Source: Blastomonas aquatica (GTDB taxonomy: Bacteria > Pseudomonadota > Alphaproteobacteria > Sphingomonadales > Sphingomonadaceae). From it: a DNA stretch of 64,000 nucleotides. The stretch spans positions 1 to 64,000 of the forward strand of contig NZ_BMGD01000003.1 of assembly GCF_014639875.1 (NCBI RefSeq). Direction: 5' to 3'. The notes below the pieces were generated by a model. It worked only from the letters and a program-made list of their open reading frames with translations. It was not told the origin of the DNA and ran no database searches. Position 1 is the stretch's first letter. Each line of letters begins with the position of its first letter. Position numbers and translations under genes: made by a program. This document shows positions 17,780-26,991 of the stretch, in pieces.

Positions 17780-18577
17780 GTGGTGACGCTTCTTGAAAAC
17801 CCCCTCCTTGGGGCACCCGATCCTGCGCCAGCTAGGCTCTTCAACGCGGGTGGGCAGTCTCCGTTCCTTATCGTCGGCGATCACGCCGGAAACGCCATCC
17901 CGCAGCAATTGGGGACATTGGGCCTGCTGGAGGCCGACCGCATGCGCCACATCGCGTGGGACATCGGCGTGTACGACCTCGGGAAGGCGCTCGCCCAAGC
18001 CCTCGATGCGCCTTTCCTTTTTCAGCACTATTCGCGGCTTGTCATCGACTGCAACCGCGACCCTTATCATCCTGATGCCTCGCCCGCCGTCTCGGACGGC
18101 ATAGTGATTCCAGGCAATGCCGAGCTCACACCAGATCGGATTGCCGCCCGGGTCGCGGCGATCCATGCGCCTTATCATTCGCGCATCGCAGCAGAGCTGG
18201 CTCGCCGCGCAGCTGCGGCGCAGCCGACGATATTCCTCGCCCTGCACAGCTTCACACCCACGCTGGACGGCACATCGCGCCCTTGGGAAATCGGGATCCT
18301 CCACGATGGGGGCGACACGCGTTTCGCCGAGGCACTGCTCGCAGAGCTTATCGCGCGCCCGGACATCACTGTAGGCGACAACGAGCCCTATCAGATGGAT
18401 GCGACCGACTATAGCGTCCCGCGACACGCCTATGCGGCCGGCATGCCTTATGCCGAAATAGAAATCCGGCAGGATCTACTTGCCGAGGCGGGCGGTGTCG
18501 CAGCGTGGAGCCTAACCCTCTGCTTGGCTTGTAAAGCGGCGCTTCAACGGATCGCAGCGACGGGCGCGGGCTCCTGA
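17780..18577 (+). CDS. N-formylglutamate amidohydrolase-family protein
   Basis: A 265-residue protein of the FGase family, zinc amidohydrolases that cleave N-acyl groups from acidic amino acids. Landmarks: FLIVGDHAGNAIP near residue 30, RHIAWDIGVYDLGKAL, RLVIDCNRDP, FLALHSFTPTLDG and AEIEIRQDLL. GTG 17780 or GTG 17783 starts the frame, only 11 bases from the divergent transglutaminase-like gene, so the two units share a control region. The pairing suggests processing of a gamma-glutamyl or N-acyl peptide rather than histidine breakdown, since no hut genes are nearby. Confidence 0.88.
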   Translation: MVTLLENPLLGAPDPAPARLFNAGGQSPFLIVGDHAGNAIPQQLGTLGLLEADRMRHIAWDIGVYDLGKALAQALDAPFLFQHYSRLVIDCNRDPYHPDASPAVSDGIVIPGNAELTPDRIAARVAAIHAPYHSRIAAELARRAAAAQPTIFLALHSFTPTLDGTSRPWEIGILHDGGDTRFAEALLAELIARPDITVGDNEPYQMDATDYSVPRHAYAAGMPYAEIEIRQDLLAEAGGVAAWSLTLCLACKAALQRIAATGAGS

Positions 18578-18983
18578 CATCGGCCACGCAGAACGCTCTT
18601 GGTCCGCGTTATTGGTGTGCGTTTCCAGCTGTCTGGCTGGTGAGGGGCGGTGTCCCGATGACAGGATGCTCGTTGGCAGTGGAATTGCATCGGGGGACGA
18701 TGGCCGCCAGCAACCCCGCGCCCTCCCGCAAAGCCGTGAGCCTGGAGCTGGCCGGCTCGCGCACGGTGTTCTTGCCTGGATAGAGATTTTTGCCTGGATG
18801 GGGTTTTTGCGTAAATGGGCATGGCCCTCGGCGAGCACGCGCGACGCGTCGGCCGTAAGCGTACCGAAGGCGGTATCGGGGCGATGCTGATAGCCCCGGA
18901 CGCGGCGGTGTCGGCAGGAGTTTTTTTGAGAGGACGCTGTTGGATCGAGCGATCTTCGAACTGTCCGATAATCCCTCGAACCC
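18578..18983. other. Intergenic region with no supported gene
   Basis: About 400 bases between the convergent amidohydrolase and aminotransferase genes. Long frames on both strands have proline/arginine-rich, non-family composition and are taken as GC-driven artefacts. No terminator hairpin with a T-tract is obvious. Confidence 0.5.
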
Positions 18984-20375
18984 TCAAGCCATCTGCCGGA
19001 TCACCCTGAGAACCTCGTCGATCTCAGCGGGCGTGTTGCGGATGCTTGGCGTGAGGCGGACATGGGGGATGGCATAAGGAGCGACCGATGCAATGATCTT
19101 GCGCTCGCGCAACCGCGCAACAGCGGCGTTTGGCGACAAGCCTTCAATATCGAAAGCGACGATCCCGGCAGACTCCCGGCTGCTCGCCGGGGTCTGCACC
19201 GTCACGGCGTCGATGGACCGGAGCCCTTCCTTAAGCTGGCCAGCAAGCTCGTAGGTGCGTGCCGCGACCCTGGACTTGCCAATTGACTGTATCCACTCAA
19301 AAGCATCCAGCAACGCCCATTTGTGCTCGAATGCCTGGAAGCCGCCGGGGGTCATCCGCTGGGCATTGTTGGGCCCCGCATCGCCATTGTCGGTCACCCA
19401 GCTGGTGAAGGCCCCGCTTTCCAGAAAGCTCGGTATCGATGGGATCAGCGGCGCATATCCCTGCTCCCCGGCGACGATGATCCCCGTGCCGCGTGGGCCG
19501 AACAGCCATTTGTGGCACCCGGCCATTAAATAGTCACATCGAAGGTCGGACAGTTCGACATCCTCAACGCCAAACCCGTGGACGCCATCCAGGGCGAACA
19601 CGATGCGCCGCTCCTGCGGGCGCGACGAATTGATCTTTTCAATGGCGTCCCCGATGGCGCCTGCAGGCAGCTTGTAGCCCGTGCTTGAATGCACCCAGGT
19701 CAGCGCGACCACGCGGGTGCGTGGATTGATGCCGGCCAATATCCGCGCGACGGCTTCGTCCGGGCTCAGCGTTTCGGTACGTTCGTATAAGACGATCCGC
19801 CGCACCCGCGCGCCTGTCCGCTTGGAGAGCTGCCTGATCGCTTCGATTGTGACGTAATAGTCCTGCTCGGTCGAAAGGATCTCGTCTTCTGGTGCCAGTT
19901 GCATGCCGTTATAGACCATGCCCACGCCCATCGTCGTACTGTCGGTCAACGCAATCCTGCCAGACCCCACGCCCAGAAAATTCCCCGCAGCGGACCGCGC
20001 GGCGTTGAGGCCGGATGAGTTGTTGGCTTCCAGATACGTCACTGGGTCGCGGTCGAGGCCCTTTCGGTGGCGCTCGATAGCTTCACGCACCGGCTTGGGG
20101 TGCGATGAGATCAGCATCGCGCTCATATGGATCGTATCTTCGGACAGATCGAATTGCGCGCGGACGTCTTCCCAATCAGCCGAACCTGTCAGCTTTGGCG
20201 GGTGGGGACCATTGCGCCGGTTCGAGGTGGGGGCGTCGGCCGTGCCGCTTTCACCGTCACCGCGATCGCACGCCGAGACCACGCCGGCCGCAAGCACGGC
20301 GGCACCGACCGATCCCATGAAACCGCGGCGATCGAGCGCGTCATTTGCCAAGAGATTCTCCGTCATCGCCGCCAT
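18984..20375 (-). CDS. Exported class V aminotransferase-fold PLP enzyme
   Basis: A 463-residue PLP-dependent protein resembling isopenicillin-N epimerase and cysteine desulfurase-like enzymes. The cofactor Lys lies in AGCHKWLFGPRGTG, the Asp that binds the pyridine nitrogen in FALDGVHGFGVED, and the end has the small-domain signature PHVRLTPSIRNTPAEIDEVL. The N-terminus carries a twin-arginine-like RRGFMG, a hydrophobic stretch and VVSAC, a lipobox. It is therefore probably Tat-exported as a lipoprotein, which is unusual for a PLP enzyme. ATG 20375 (MAAMTEN) is taken; ATG 20366 is possible. It stands alone on its strand, and the substrate is unknown. Confidence 0.85.
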   Translation of the reverse strand: MAAMTENLLANDALDRRGFMGSVGAAVLAAGVVSACDRGDGESGTADAPTSNRRNGPHPPKLTGSADWEDVRAQFDLSEDTIHMSAMLISSHPKPVREAIERHRKGLDRDPVTYLEANNSSGLNAARSAAGNFLGVGSGRIALTDSTTMGVGMVYNGMQLAPEDEILSTEQDYYVTIEAIRQLSKRTGARVRRIVLYERTETLSPDEAVARILAGINPRTRVVALTWVHSSTGYKLPAGAIGDAIEKINSSRPQERRIVFALDGVHGFGVEDVELSDLRCDYLMAGCHKWLFGPRGTGIIVAGEQGYAPLIPSIPSFLESGAFTSWVTDNGDAGPNNAQRMTPGGFQAFEHKWALLDAFEWIQSIGKSRVAARTYELAGQLKEGLRSIDAVTVQTPASSRESAGIVAFDIEGLSPNAAVARLRERKIIASVAPYAIPHVRLTPSIRNTPAEIDEVLRVIRQMA

Positions 20376-20802
20376 CTTTCCCACAATTTCAGTTGCATCG
20401 ATAAGCCTTCGTCTAGGACGTGGAGAAGGCTGGGTTATTTTCGGCCAACATTTCCGCAACGGGCGCTTGCATTGATATCTAATGCCGTGCCCCAAGGGGC
20501 TTGTGCTGTCGGACCATCCAGAAAATCGCGGTTTTGGCGTGAGCCAAAATAGGCGACGTCAGTCGGCGGTGCCTGCCCATCTGCTCAAACAGCGGGCTCG
20601 CTGCTCACTTCATCGAACATAGCGGGACGCTGAATACGACGATTGTAGCCAACTGAAGGTTCCAAGCGCTCGGCAGAAAGTTGTCGCTCAGCAACACGAC
20701 AATGGCGTCAGCTCCTGGATGGCAGGCTTTGGTACGCACCCCAGCGAGGCCGCCGCCCGGAATCATCAGTCGCACAACGCAAAAAACTTCTTGATAACAA
20801 AA
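20376..20802. other. Intergenic region before the iron/metallophore block
   Basis: About 430 bases with no supported gene. It holds a 7-bp hairpin TTTTGGC-gtga-GCCAAAA at 20532-20549. The A-rich run after 20780 leads into the promoter element described next. Confidence 0.5.
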
Positions 20803-20817
20803 TGATATAATGTATCA
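20803..20817 (+). promoter_or_regulatory. Extended -10 promoter overlapped by a Fur-like palindrome
   Basis: TGATATAATGTATCA contains a consensus TATAAT (20806-20811) preceded by TGn, an extended -10 element that needs little of a -35 box. The same 15 bases form an imperfect 7-1-7 palindrome (TGATA...TATCA) that agrees at the outer positions with Fur-type boxes (TGATAAT-n-ATTATCA). Repression by an iron regulator at this site is an inference that suits the receptor genes downstream. Confidence 0.45.
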
Positions 20818-20874
20818 CGCAGTTGGCGTTGGCCGTGGGGGGCGGCGCTGCTTTTGGGGAGCGACGCTGTCACC

Positions 20875-21174
20875 ATGACTCGATACGCTGAAGTGTTTTT
20901 GCGAACCTTGCTGGCTGTAACGGCATTCGTGCCAGCACCTGGCCTAGCTGTGGACGACGCCGCGACGATGATCGTGAGCAGCCAGCGTCAGGCCTGTCGC
21001 GGCGACTTTACCTCGCCCAAGACTGCGCAGGCCTTCACCGAGACAGGACAGGAGCAGACCGACAACAACGGGTTGACCCCGCTCGTCGATGCGCTTGACC
21101 CGTCGGCACCGGTTGCGCGGAAAACCATGAATATCACCTACGGATTGACCCCAATAGGTCAGTGCCAGCAGTGA
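20875..21174 (+). CDS. Degenerate N-terminal copy of the downstream TonB receptor
   Basis: A 99-residue frame with a signal-peptide-like start (LRTLLAVTAFVPAPGLAV). From residue ~40 it aligns without gaps to the N-terminus of the receptor that follows: RQACRGDF against RQAYRGDF, then QA at the same offset, then LVDALDPSAPVARK against LVDALDLNASVSRQ. It stops just after the point where the receptor's plug domain would begin. It is probably a diverged partial tandem duplication. It could still be expressed as a small periplasmic protein, but no domain is complete and the ribosome site is poor. Confidence 0.5.
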   Translation: MTRYAEVFLRTLLAVTAFVPAPGLAVDDAATMIVSSQRQACRGDFTSPKTAQAFTETGQEQTDNNGLTPLVDALDPSAPVARKTMNITYGLTPIGQCQQ

Positions 21175-21274
21175 TATTAAATCACATTCACACCCGCACA
21201 GGTGACCTGCGAAGGGGCGCCGAGCTCATAGACCGCAGCGTTGCATTGGCTGCCATCGATCTGGAGTTATGATA

Positions 21275-23425
21275 ATGCTGCGGTACGCACCTTGCGCCGG
21301 ACTAGCCACAAGCCTTACTGTGTTTTCGCTGATGAGTGCGCCGGTTCTGGCGCAGGAATCTGCGGAGGAGGCTGCAGAGTTGGATCAGCAGATAACCGTC
21401 ACCGGTGTGCGCCAAGCCTATCGCGGTGACTTTGTGTTATCAGAAATACCGCAGGCAATCGCCCAGATCGATGAGGCTGCGTTGAAGGCCAACAACATTC
21501 TGCGCCTTGTCGACGCGCTCGATCTCAATGCTTCGGTTTCCCGGCAGAATTCGCTCGGCGGGCTGTTTGACAGCTTTGCTGTCCGTGGCTTTGCTGGCGA
21601 CGAAAACATTCCCACGGGGTATCTTGTCAATGGCTTCAATGGCGGACGCGGCTTCGGCGGTCCGCGCGACGTTGCTGGTCTCGAGAGGATAGAAGTCCTC
21701 AAGGGGCCTGCCGCGGCTGTGCTCGGTCGAGGAGAACCTGGCGGAACCGTCAACCTCGTCACCAAGCAGGCTGAGATCGGGCGCACCTTCGGCAACGCAT
21801 CCCTCCAATACGGCAGCTTTGATCGTGTTCGGACCGAAGCGGATTTCAATCTCGCGCTCTCAGGCGGGCTTACGGCGCGACTGATCGGCTATGCCGAAAG
21901 CGGCGATACGTTCCGTGATACCGTGAACCAGCGCCGTTGGGGCTTCCTGCCATCGATCGGATTGGCTATCGGTCCCAATACCCGCGTCACGTATGATTTT
22001 GAATGGACGCGGGTCGAGACACCTTTTGACCGGGGCATCGTCGTGCTCGATGGCAATTTCAGGACCGTGCCGCGCAACCGCTATCTGGGGGAGCCGGGAG
22101 ATGGTGACCATGTCGCCCGCGCCACCGGCCATCAGCTTCGCGTACAGCACGACTTCAGCGAACGCTGGAGCCTGCAAGTCGGCGCCAGCCTGCGCGACAC
22201 CCTGCTGACGGGCTTTTCGTCGGACGCAGAGCTTGTTCCTTCGCGCCAGAAGCTGTTCGTCGATGGTCGATCGCTGTCGCGCCAACGCCGTTCGCGGCGG
22301 TACGATTCGCGCCAATGGGTCGTGCGCGCCGAACTGTCAGGCGAGTTCGAAACCGGATCGTTGCGCCATCGTGTTCTGATCGGTGCCGACCGTGACCAGT
22401 TCGACAACGACCAGCAATTCGGTCGTGTTCGCCCGCCTGTGCTGACGGCAGGCACCACCGATCGCGCAGGCTATGTCCTCGACATCCTCGCGCCTGTCTA
22501 TGGCCGTTTCCCGCTGCCGACCCCGGCTCCGCAGAACGACCGGCTGGACGTGCAGCGTTCGACAGGCGCATTCATTCAGGATCAGATCGAACTGACCGAC
22601 CGGTTGCAGGTGCGGATCGGCGGTCGCTACGATGATGTCAGCCTCCGCACACTCAACCGTCTTACCAGCATCGACAGCCGACTCAGCAAGGGGCGGTTCA
22701 GTCCGCAAGCGGGCATCGTCTATCGTCTCAGCGAACCAATCACGCTCTATGCTGCCTATGGCGAGGGCTTTCGCGCAAACATCGGCACCGATGTCACGGG
22801 CTCGATCTTCGATCCCGAAACGAGTCGTTCGAAGGAAATCGGCGTCAAGTTCACGATGCTTGATGGTAGTCTCAACGGAACGCTCGCGGTGTTCCAGCTG
22901 GACAAGAACAACGTCCTTGCCAGCGATACGGGTAATCCGGGGTTTTCCGTGGCAATCGGCAAGGCGCGGAGCCGAGGTATCGAATTCGATCTGGCCGGCC
23001 AGCTGCCGGGCGAGATCGACGTGATCCTGAGCTATGCCTATATCGACGCGGAGGCGCGCTCGACGCTGCTTGAACCCAATTTCAATTTCCAGATCCGCCC
23101 CGGTGATCCATTGATCAACATTCCCGACCACAATCTGAACATCCAGGCGAGCAAGCGGTTTGCGGTCGCAGGTCGAGAGGCGCAGCTGGGCGCGGGGGTA
23201 CAATATGTCGGCAGCCGCTCGGGCGAGACCGGCACCGCTTTCACCCTGCCTTCACACACGCTGGCACGGCTGTTCGGCGAATTCGAGCCGATAGAGGGCG
23301 TAACGGTTTTTGCAGCGGTCCAGAATCTGTTCGATGCACGCTGGTACGCCAACAGCTATTCGCCGCTGTGGGTGCAGCCGGGCACGCCACGCACTGCGTC
23401 AGTCGGCTTGCGGGCGAGTTTCTGA
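21275..23425 (+). CDS. TonB-dependent siderophore receptor
   Basis: A 716-residue outer-membrane receptor of the FhuE/FpvA type. After the signal peptide (cleavage near VLAQ) come a TonB-box region DQQITVTGVRQAYRG, the plug with FDSFAVRGFAGDE and VAGLERIEVLKGPAAAVLGRGEPGGTVN, and a barrel with the TBDR landmark YAAYGEGFRANIG, ending in ASVGLRASF. ATG 21275 is eight bases behind GGAG, so it is preferred over ATG 21269. It is followed on the same strand by the ABC exporter genes and a second receptor. It likely imports a ferric siderophore or similar metallophore. Confidence 0.9.
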   Translation: MLRYAPCAGLATSLTVFSLMSAPVLAQESAEEAAELDQQITVTGVRQAYRGDFVLSEIPQAIAQIDEAALKANNILRLVDALDLNASVSRQNSLGGLFDSFAVRGFAGDENIPTGYLVNGFNGGRGFGGPRDVAGLERIEVLKGPAAAVLGRGEPGGTVNLVTKQAEIGRTFGNASLQYGSFDRVRTEADFNLALSGGLTARLIGYAESGDTFRDTVNQRRWGFLPSIGLAIGPNTRVTYDFEWTRVETPFDRGIVVLDGNFRTVPRNRYLGEPGDGDHVARATGHQLRVQHDFSERWSLQVGASLRDTLLTGFSSDAELVPSRQKLFVDGRSLSRQRRSRRYDSRQWVVRAELSGEFETGSLRHRVLIGADRDQFDNDQQFGRVRPPVLTAGTTDRAGYVLDILAPVYGRFPLPTPAPQNDRLDVQRSTGAFIQDQIELTDRLQVRIGGRYDDVSLRTLNRLTSIDSRLSKGRFSPQAGIVYRLSEPITLYAAYGEGFRANIGTDVTGSIFDPETSRSKEIGVKFTMLDGSLNGTLAVFQLDKNNVLASDTGNPGFSVAIGKARSRGIEFDLAGQLPGEIDVILSYAYIDAEARSTLLEPNFNFQIRPGDPLINIPDHNLNIQASKRFAVAGREAQLGAGVQYVGSRSGETGTAFTLPSHTLARLFGEFEPIEGVTVFAAVQNLFDARWYANSYSPLWVQPGTPRTASVGLRASF

Positions 23426-23561
23426 TAGGATGGTGGCGTTCGAAACCCTGGGAACAGCGCTGTCGTTGGTCCCTGATGCGGCCGCAACTCGCAGCGGCCT
23501 TTGCGCGGGGTATGGGTCACTCCATCGAAGCGATGGAGCTTGAGTTTTGGAAAGGATGCAG

Positions 23562-24281
23562 GTGACCGATTTTACTCTGGCGGTTGAGAATTTGGTCGTC
23601 GATCGCGGAAACCGTCGAATTGTCGATGGGCTGTCATTGTCACTCGCGCCGGGTGAAATCTATGCGCTGCTGGGCGGCAATGGCGCAGGCAAATCGACCA
23701 CGCTGTTTGCAATTTTGGGCTTTCTGCCCTTCTCGTCGGGCACGCTGACGGTGTGTGGGCACGATCCGCGCACCAAACCGGATGCGGTGCGAGCATCGGT
23801 TGCCTATCTTCCGGAAAACGTCGCGCTTTACGATCACCTGACCGCGCGCGAGAACGTCGAGTATTTTCTAAAGGTAGCAGACTGCCCCCGGTCGCGCGCG
23901 GACATCGAGCAGGCATTCGAGAGCGTGAGCCTGGCCGCGACCGCCTGGGACCAGCGCGCCGGGCGCTTTTCCAAGGGGATGCGGCAGAAGACCGCGATTG
24001 CGCTGGCGCTGCTGCGCCAGACGCCGCTGCTGCTGCTCGATGAGCCGACCTCGGGACTCGACCCGGCCGCTTCTGCCGATTTTCATGGCTTGCTCGAAGC
24101 ACTGTCGGCGCGCGGCGTTTCGATCCTGATGGTGACGCACGACCTGCTCGGCGCGGCCGATACCGCCGACCGTATCGGGCTGATCGCGGGCGGGCGAATC
24201 GCCGATGAATGGCGCGCGCAGGAGAGCGGTCCGAGGTTCGACCTCAACATCCTGCACGACGGCTTTGCAGGCGTCAAATGA
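23562..24281 (+). CDS. ABC transporter ATP-binding protein (exporter type)
   Basis: A 239-residue ATPase with Walker A GGNGAGKSTT, the signature motif region FSKGMRQKTAIALALL, Walker B LLLLDEPTSGLDP and switch MVTHD. It resembles the NosF/CcmA class that drives ABC-2 type permeases. GTG 23562 has AAGGA five bases upstream and gives the family-like start TDFTLAVENLVV; ATG 23556 is an alternative. Its TGA overlaps the next ATG (ATGA), so the three ABC genes are translated together. Confidence 0.92.
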   Translation: MTDFTLAVENLVVDRGNRRIVDGLSLSLAPGEIYALLGGNGAGKSTTLFAILGFLPFSSGTLTVCGHDPRTKPDAVRASVAYLPENVALYDHLTARENVEYFLKVADCPRSRADIEQAFESVSLAATAWDQRAGRFSKGMRQKTAIALALLRQTPLLLLDEPTSGLDPAASADFHGLLEALSARGVSILMVTHDLLGAADTADRIGLIAGGRIADEWRAQESGPRFDLNILHDGFAGVK

Positions 24282-25726
24282 GGCTGGTCTGGACAATTGC
24301 CGGGGCTGAACTGCGGCTGATGCTGCGTTCGCGGCTGGCGCTGGTCGGCGTTGTTACCCTGCTGTTGCTGTCCGCCATCGCAGCGGTGACGTCTGCGGTC
24401 CAGATGGCCGAGACCGCACAGGCGCGCGCACAAGCGCAGATCGAAACCGACGAACAGTTCAAGGCGCAGCCGAACCGCCACCCGCACCGCATGGTGCATT
24501 ACGGAACTTATGCGCTGCGCCCGGTGGGGCCGCTGGCCGCGTTCGATCCGGGCGTTGATTCCTTTACCGGTACCGTCGTGTTTCTTGAAGGGCACCGGCA
24601 GAACAGCGCGACCTTCGGTGCGGCGCGTGAATCGTCTGATCTGCTGCGCTTCGGGCAGCTTACCCCGGCGTTCGTGTTGCAGACGCTGGCGCCGTTGCTG
24701 CTGATCTTTCTGGGCTTTGCGGGCGTTGCGCGCGAGCGCGAGCGCGGCAGCCTGCGCGCTCTGGCGGCGCACGGCGCGAGCGCGCGCAGCATTCTGGGCG
24801 GCAAGGCGATGGCGCTGGGCGTTGTCGCGCTGCTGGCACTGGCACCTGCGCTGGTCGCGCTGGGCTGGGCCGCAGTGCGCCAGCCACACGAAGGCGGCAT
24901 CGCGTTGGTCATTGCGCTGGCCTATGCCGGGTATCTCGCCGCATGGGTACTGGGGATCGTTGCGGTGTCAGGCATCGCGCGGACATCGCAAGGCGCGCTG
25001 ATTGCGCTGATTGCTGCTTGGGCGCTGATCGTCGTGCTGGTTCCGCGCGCCGCCGCCGGCATCGCCGGAGTTGCCGATCCGCTGCCCAGCCGGGTCGATA
25101 CCGAGCTTGCGATCGCAGCCGATCTGCGGCGCATCGGCGACAGCCACAACGCCAACGATCCGCATTTCGCCGCGTTCAAGACGAAGCTGCTCAAGCAGTA
25201 CGGCGTCACCCGCACCGAGGACCTGCCGTTCAATTATCGTGGGGCTCTGGCGCAAGAGGGAGAGCGGATCACCTCGCAGCTGTTCAAGGACTATGCCGCG
25301 CGTGCCGATGTCATCCGCCAGCGCCAGTCGGGCTGGCTGGGCTGGGCAGGCGTGCTCAGCCCCGCGCTTTCGGTGCGCGATGCATCGATGGTCGGCGCGG
25401 CCACTGACCTGACGACTCACACCGCCTTCATGAACGCTGCCGAAGCCTATCGCTTCGATCTGGTGCAGAGGCTCAACGGGCTGCAGGCCACCGCGGTTTC
25501 CGGCACCGACGACGCCGCGCGCAGCAAGGATCCGCTCGCCGACCAGCGAACGCGCATCTCCGCCGATTTCTGGAAGACGATGCCTGAGTTTGAATTCAAC
25601 GCACCCTCTGCTTCGGCCCGCATGACAGCAATGGTTCCATCGCTGCTGCTGCTCGGGCTGTGGATCGCATTGGCCTTTGGCGTGCTGGGTTGGGCCGCGC
25701 GACGTTTGGAAAGGCACGGCGCATGA
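24278..25726 (+). CDS. ABC-2 type permease, DUF3526 family (first)
   Basis: A 482-residue membrane protein with an N-terminal helix (LVGVVTLLLLSAIAAVTSAV), a large periplasmic loop, then a cluster of helices (LQTLAPLLLIFLGFAGVA onward), a second soluble loop and a final helix. The short charged motif GVARERERGSLRALAAHG after the second helix is typical of this permease family. It pairs with the next gene to form the membrane part of the exporter. The ATG overlaps the ATPase stop by four bases. Confidence 0.85.
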   Translation: MRLVWTIAGAELRLMLRSRLALVGVVTLLLLSAIAAVTSAVQMAETAQARAQAQIETDEQFKAQPNRHPHRMVHYGTYALRPVGPLAAFDPGVDSFTGTVVFLEGHRQNSATFGAARESSDLLRFGQLTPAFVLQTLAPLLLIFLGFAGVARERERGSLRALAAHGASARSILGGKAMALGVVALLALAPALVALGWAAVRQPHEGGIALVIALAYAGYLAAWVLGIVAVSGIARTSQGALIALIAAWALIVVLVPRAAAGIAGVADPLPSRVDTELAIAADLRRIGDSHNANDPHFAAFKTKLLKQYGVTRTEDLPFNYRGALAQEGERITSQLFKDYAARADVIRQRQSGWLGWAGVLSPALSVRDASMVGAATDLTTHTAFMNAAEAYRFDLVQRLNGLQATAVSGTDDAARSKDPLADQRTRISADFWKTMPEFEFNAPSASARMTAMVPSLLLLGLWIALAFGVLGWAARRLERHGA

Positions 25727-26991
25727 ATAACGTCATACGCGAAATGTGGATGCTCGGCCGCAACCGCGCCTCGCTCGCGGCGCTGGTCCTGCTGGCCGTG
25801 TTCGCCGCAGCGGGTGTGGCGATCGGCCTGGCCAATGTCGCGCGCGATTCTGCGATGATCGAGCGGATGCTCGCAGGGCAACCCGCCGAAGAGCAAGCCG
25901 TGGCAGGCTTTGTCGAGGACGCGGGCTATGGCGCCTATTACGGCTTCCAGCCGGTCTGGGACCCGCCCTCGGACCTTGCCTTTGCGGCGCTGGGCAACCG
26001 CGATATCGCGCCTGCGATCCTACGGGTGCGCTCGCTCTCGCTCGAAGCGCAGCTCTATGAAAACGAGAGCGCCAACCCTGAATTGTCGCTGGCCGGACGG
26101 TTCGATCTGGTGTTCATCACCATCTATATCGCGCCGTTGGTGCTGATCGCGCTGCTGCACGATGTGTGGTCTGGCGAGCGTGAGGCGGGGCGACTGTTCA
26201 TGCTGTCTTCCTTGCCCGGAGCCCGACGGCGATTGTGGGCGGTGCGGATCGCGGTGCGGATCGCAGGCGTGCTTGCCGCGCTGCTGATCCCGTTTGCGGT
26301 GGGGGCCATTCTGGCAGGAACCGCGTTGCCCCGCATGCTTGCGTTCGGCGGGCTGATCATGCTCGCCTGCCTGTTCTGGTCGGTGGTCATCCTTCTGGTG
26401 GCGCGGCGCGGAGCAAGCTCGGTGGTCAATGCCGCGACTTTGGCCTCGATCTGGTTTGCGCTGACGCTCGTCGTTCCTGCCGCAGCCAATCTGGCGATCA
26501 ACGCGTCGGTGCCGGTGCCCGATGGCGCGGAACTGGCGCGCGAGAACCGCGAGTTCGTCCATGGTGCTTGGGATCGTCCGCGCGAGCAGACGATGGACGC
26601 GTTCCTGGCGCTCTATCCCCAACATGCTGCGGGAAGCGCGCTGCCGCCGACCTTCCATTACAAATGGTATTTCGCCTTCCAGCACCTGGGCGATCTGCAT
26701 GTTGCCGAACAGTCGCAAGCCTATCGTGATGGCATCGCGGGCCGGGCCGCTTATGCCCGCGCGGCGGGCTGGCTGCTTCCACCAGCGGGCATAGCCCAGG
26801 CCATGACCGCACTGGCGGGGACCGACGTCACCGCCCAGCTTGAATTTCAACAGCGCATCCGCGCCTACCATACGCGACTGCGTGAGTATTATTATGACTA
26901 CCTGTTCAGTGAACGACCTTTCGACGTCTCGATTCTGGCAAACGTGCCGCGCTTCGATCCTGCTGACGACGGCGACGCTGGGGCTGACTGA
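25723..26991 (+). CDS. ABC-2 type permease, DUF3526 family (second)
   Basis: A 422-residue paralogue of the preceding permease with the same plan: an N-terminal helix (LAALVLLAVFAAAGVAIGLA), a soluble loop, helices starting at LVFITIYIAPLVLIALLHDV, the motif SGEREAGRLFMLSSLPG, and a long soluble part before the C-terminus. It overlaps the first permease by ATGA. Its final 98 bases overlap the start of the next receptor in another frame. The substrate of the exporter is unknown; between two TonB receptors, export of a metallophore or a peptide is plausible. Confidence 0.85.
   Translation: MNNVIREMWMLGRNRASLAALVLLAVFAAAGVAIGLANVARDSAMIERMLAGQPAEEQAVAGFVEDAGYGAYYGFQPVWDPPSDLAFAALGNRDIAPAILRVRSLSLEAQLYENESANPELSLAGRFDLVFITIYIAPLVLIALLHDVWSGEREAGRLFMLSSLPGARRRLWAVRIAVRIAGVLAALLIPFAVGAILAGTALPRMLAFGGLIMLACLFWSVVILLVARRGASSVVNAATLASIWFALTLVVPAAANLAINASVPVPDGAELARENREFVHGAWDRPREQTMDAFLALYPQHAAGSALPPTFHYKWYFAFQHLGDLHVAEQSQAYRDGIAGRAAYARAAGWLLPPAGIAQAMTALAGTDVTAQLEFQQRIRAYHTRLREYYYDYLFSERPFDVSILANVPRFDPADDGDAGAD

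Noticed and set aside
18544-18987. Long frames on both strands between the amidohydrolase and the aminotransferase
   Set aside because: Proline/arginine-rich with no recognisable blocks; neighbours already account for both ends.
22337-23203. 288-codon antisense frame within the siderophore receptor
   Set aside because: Shadow of a real gene; no domain, no start signal.
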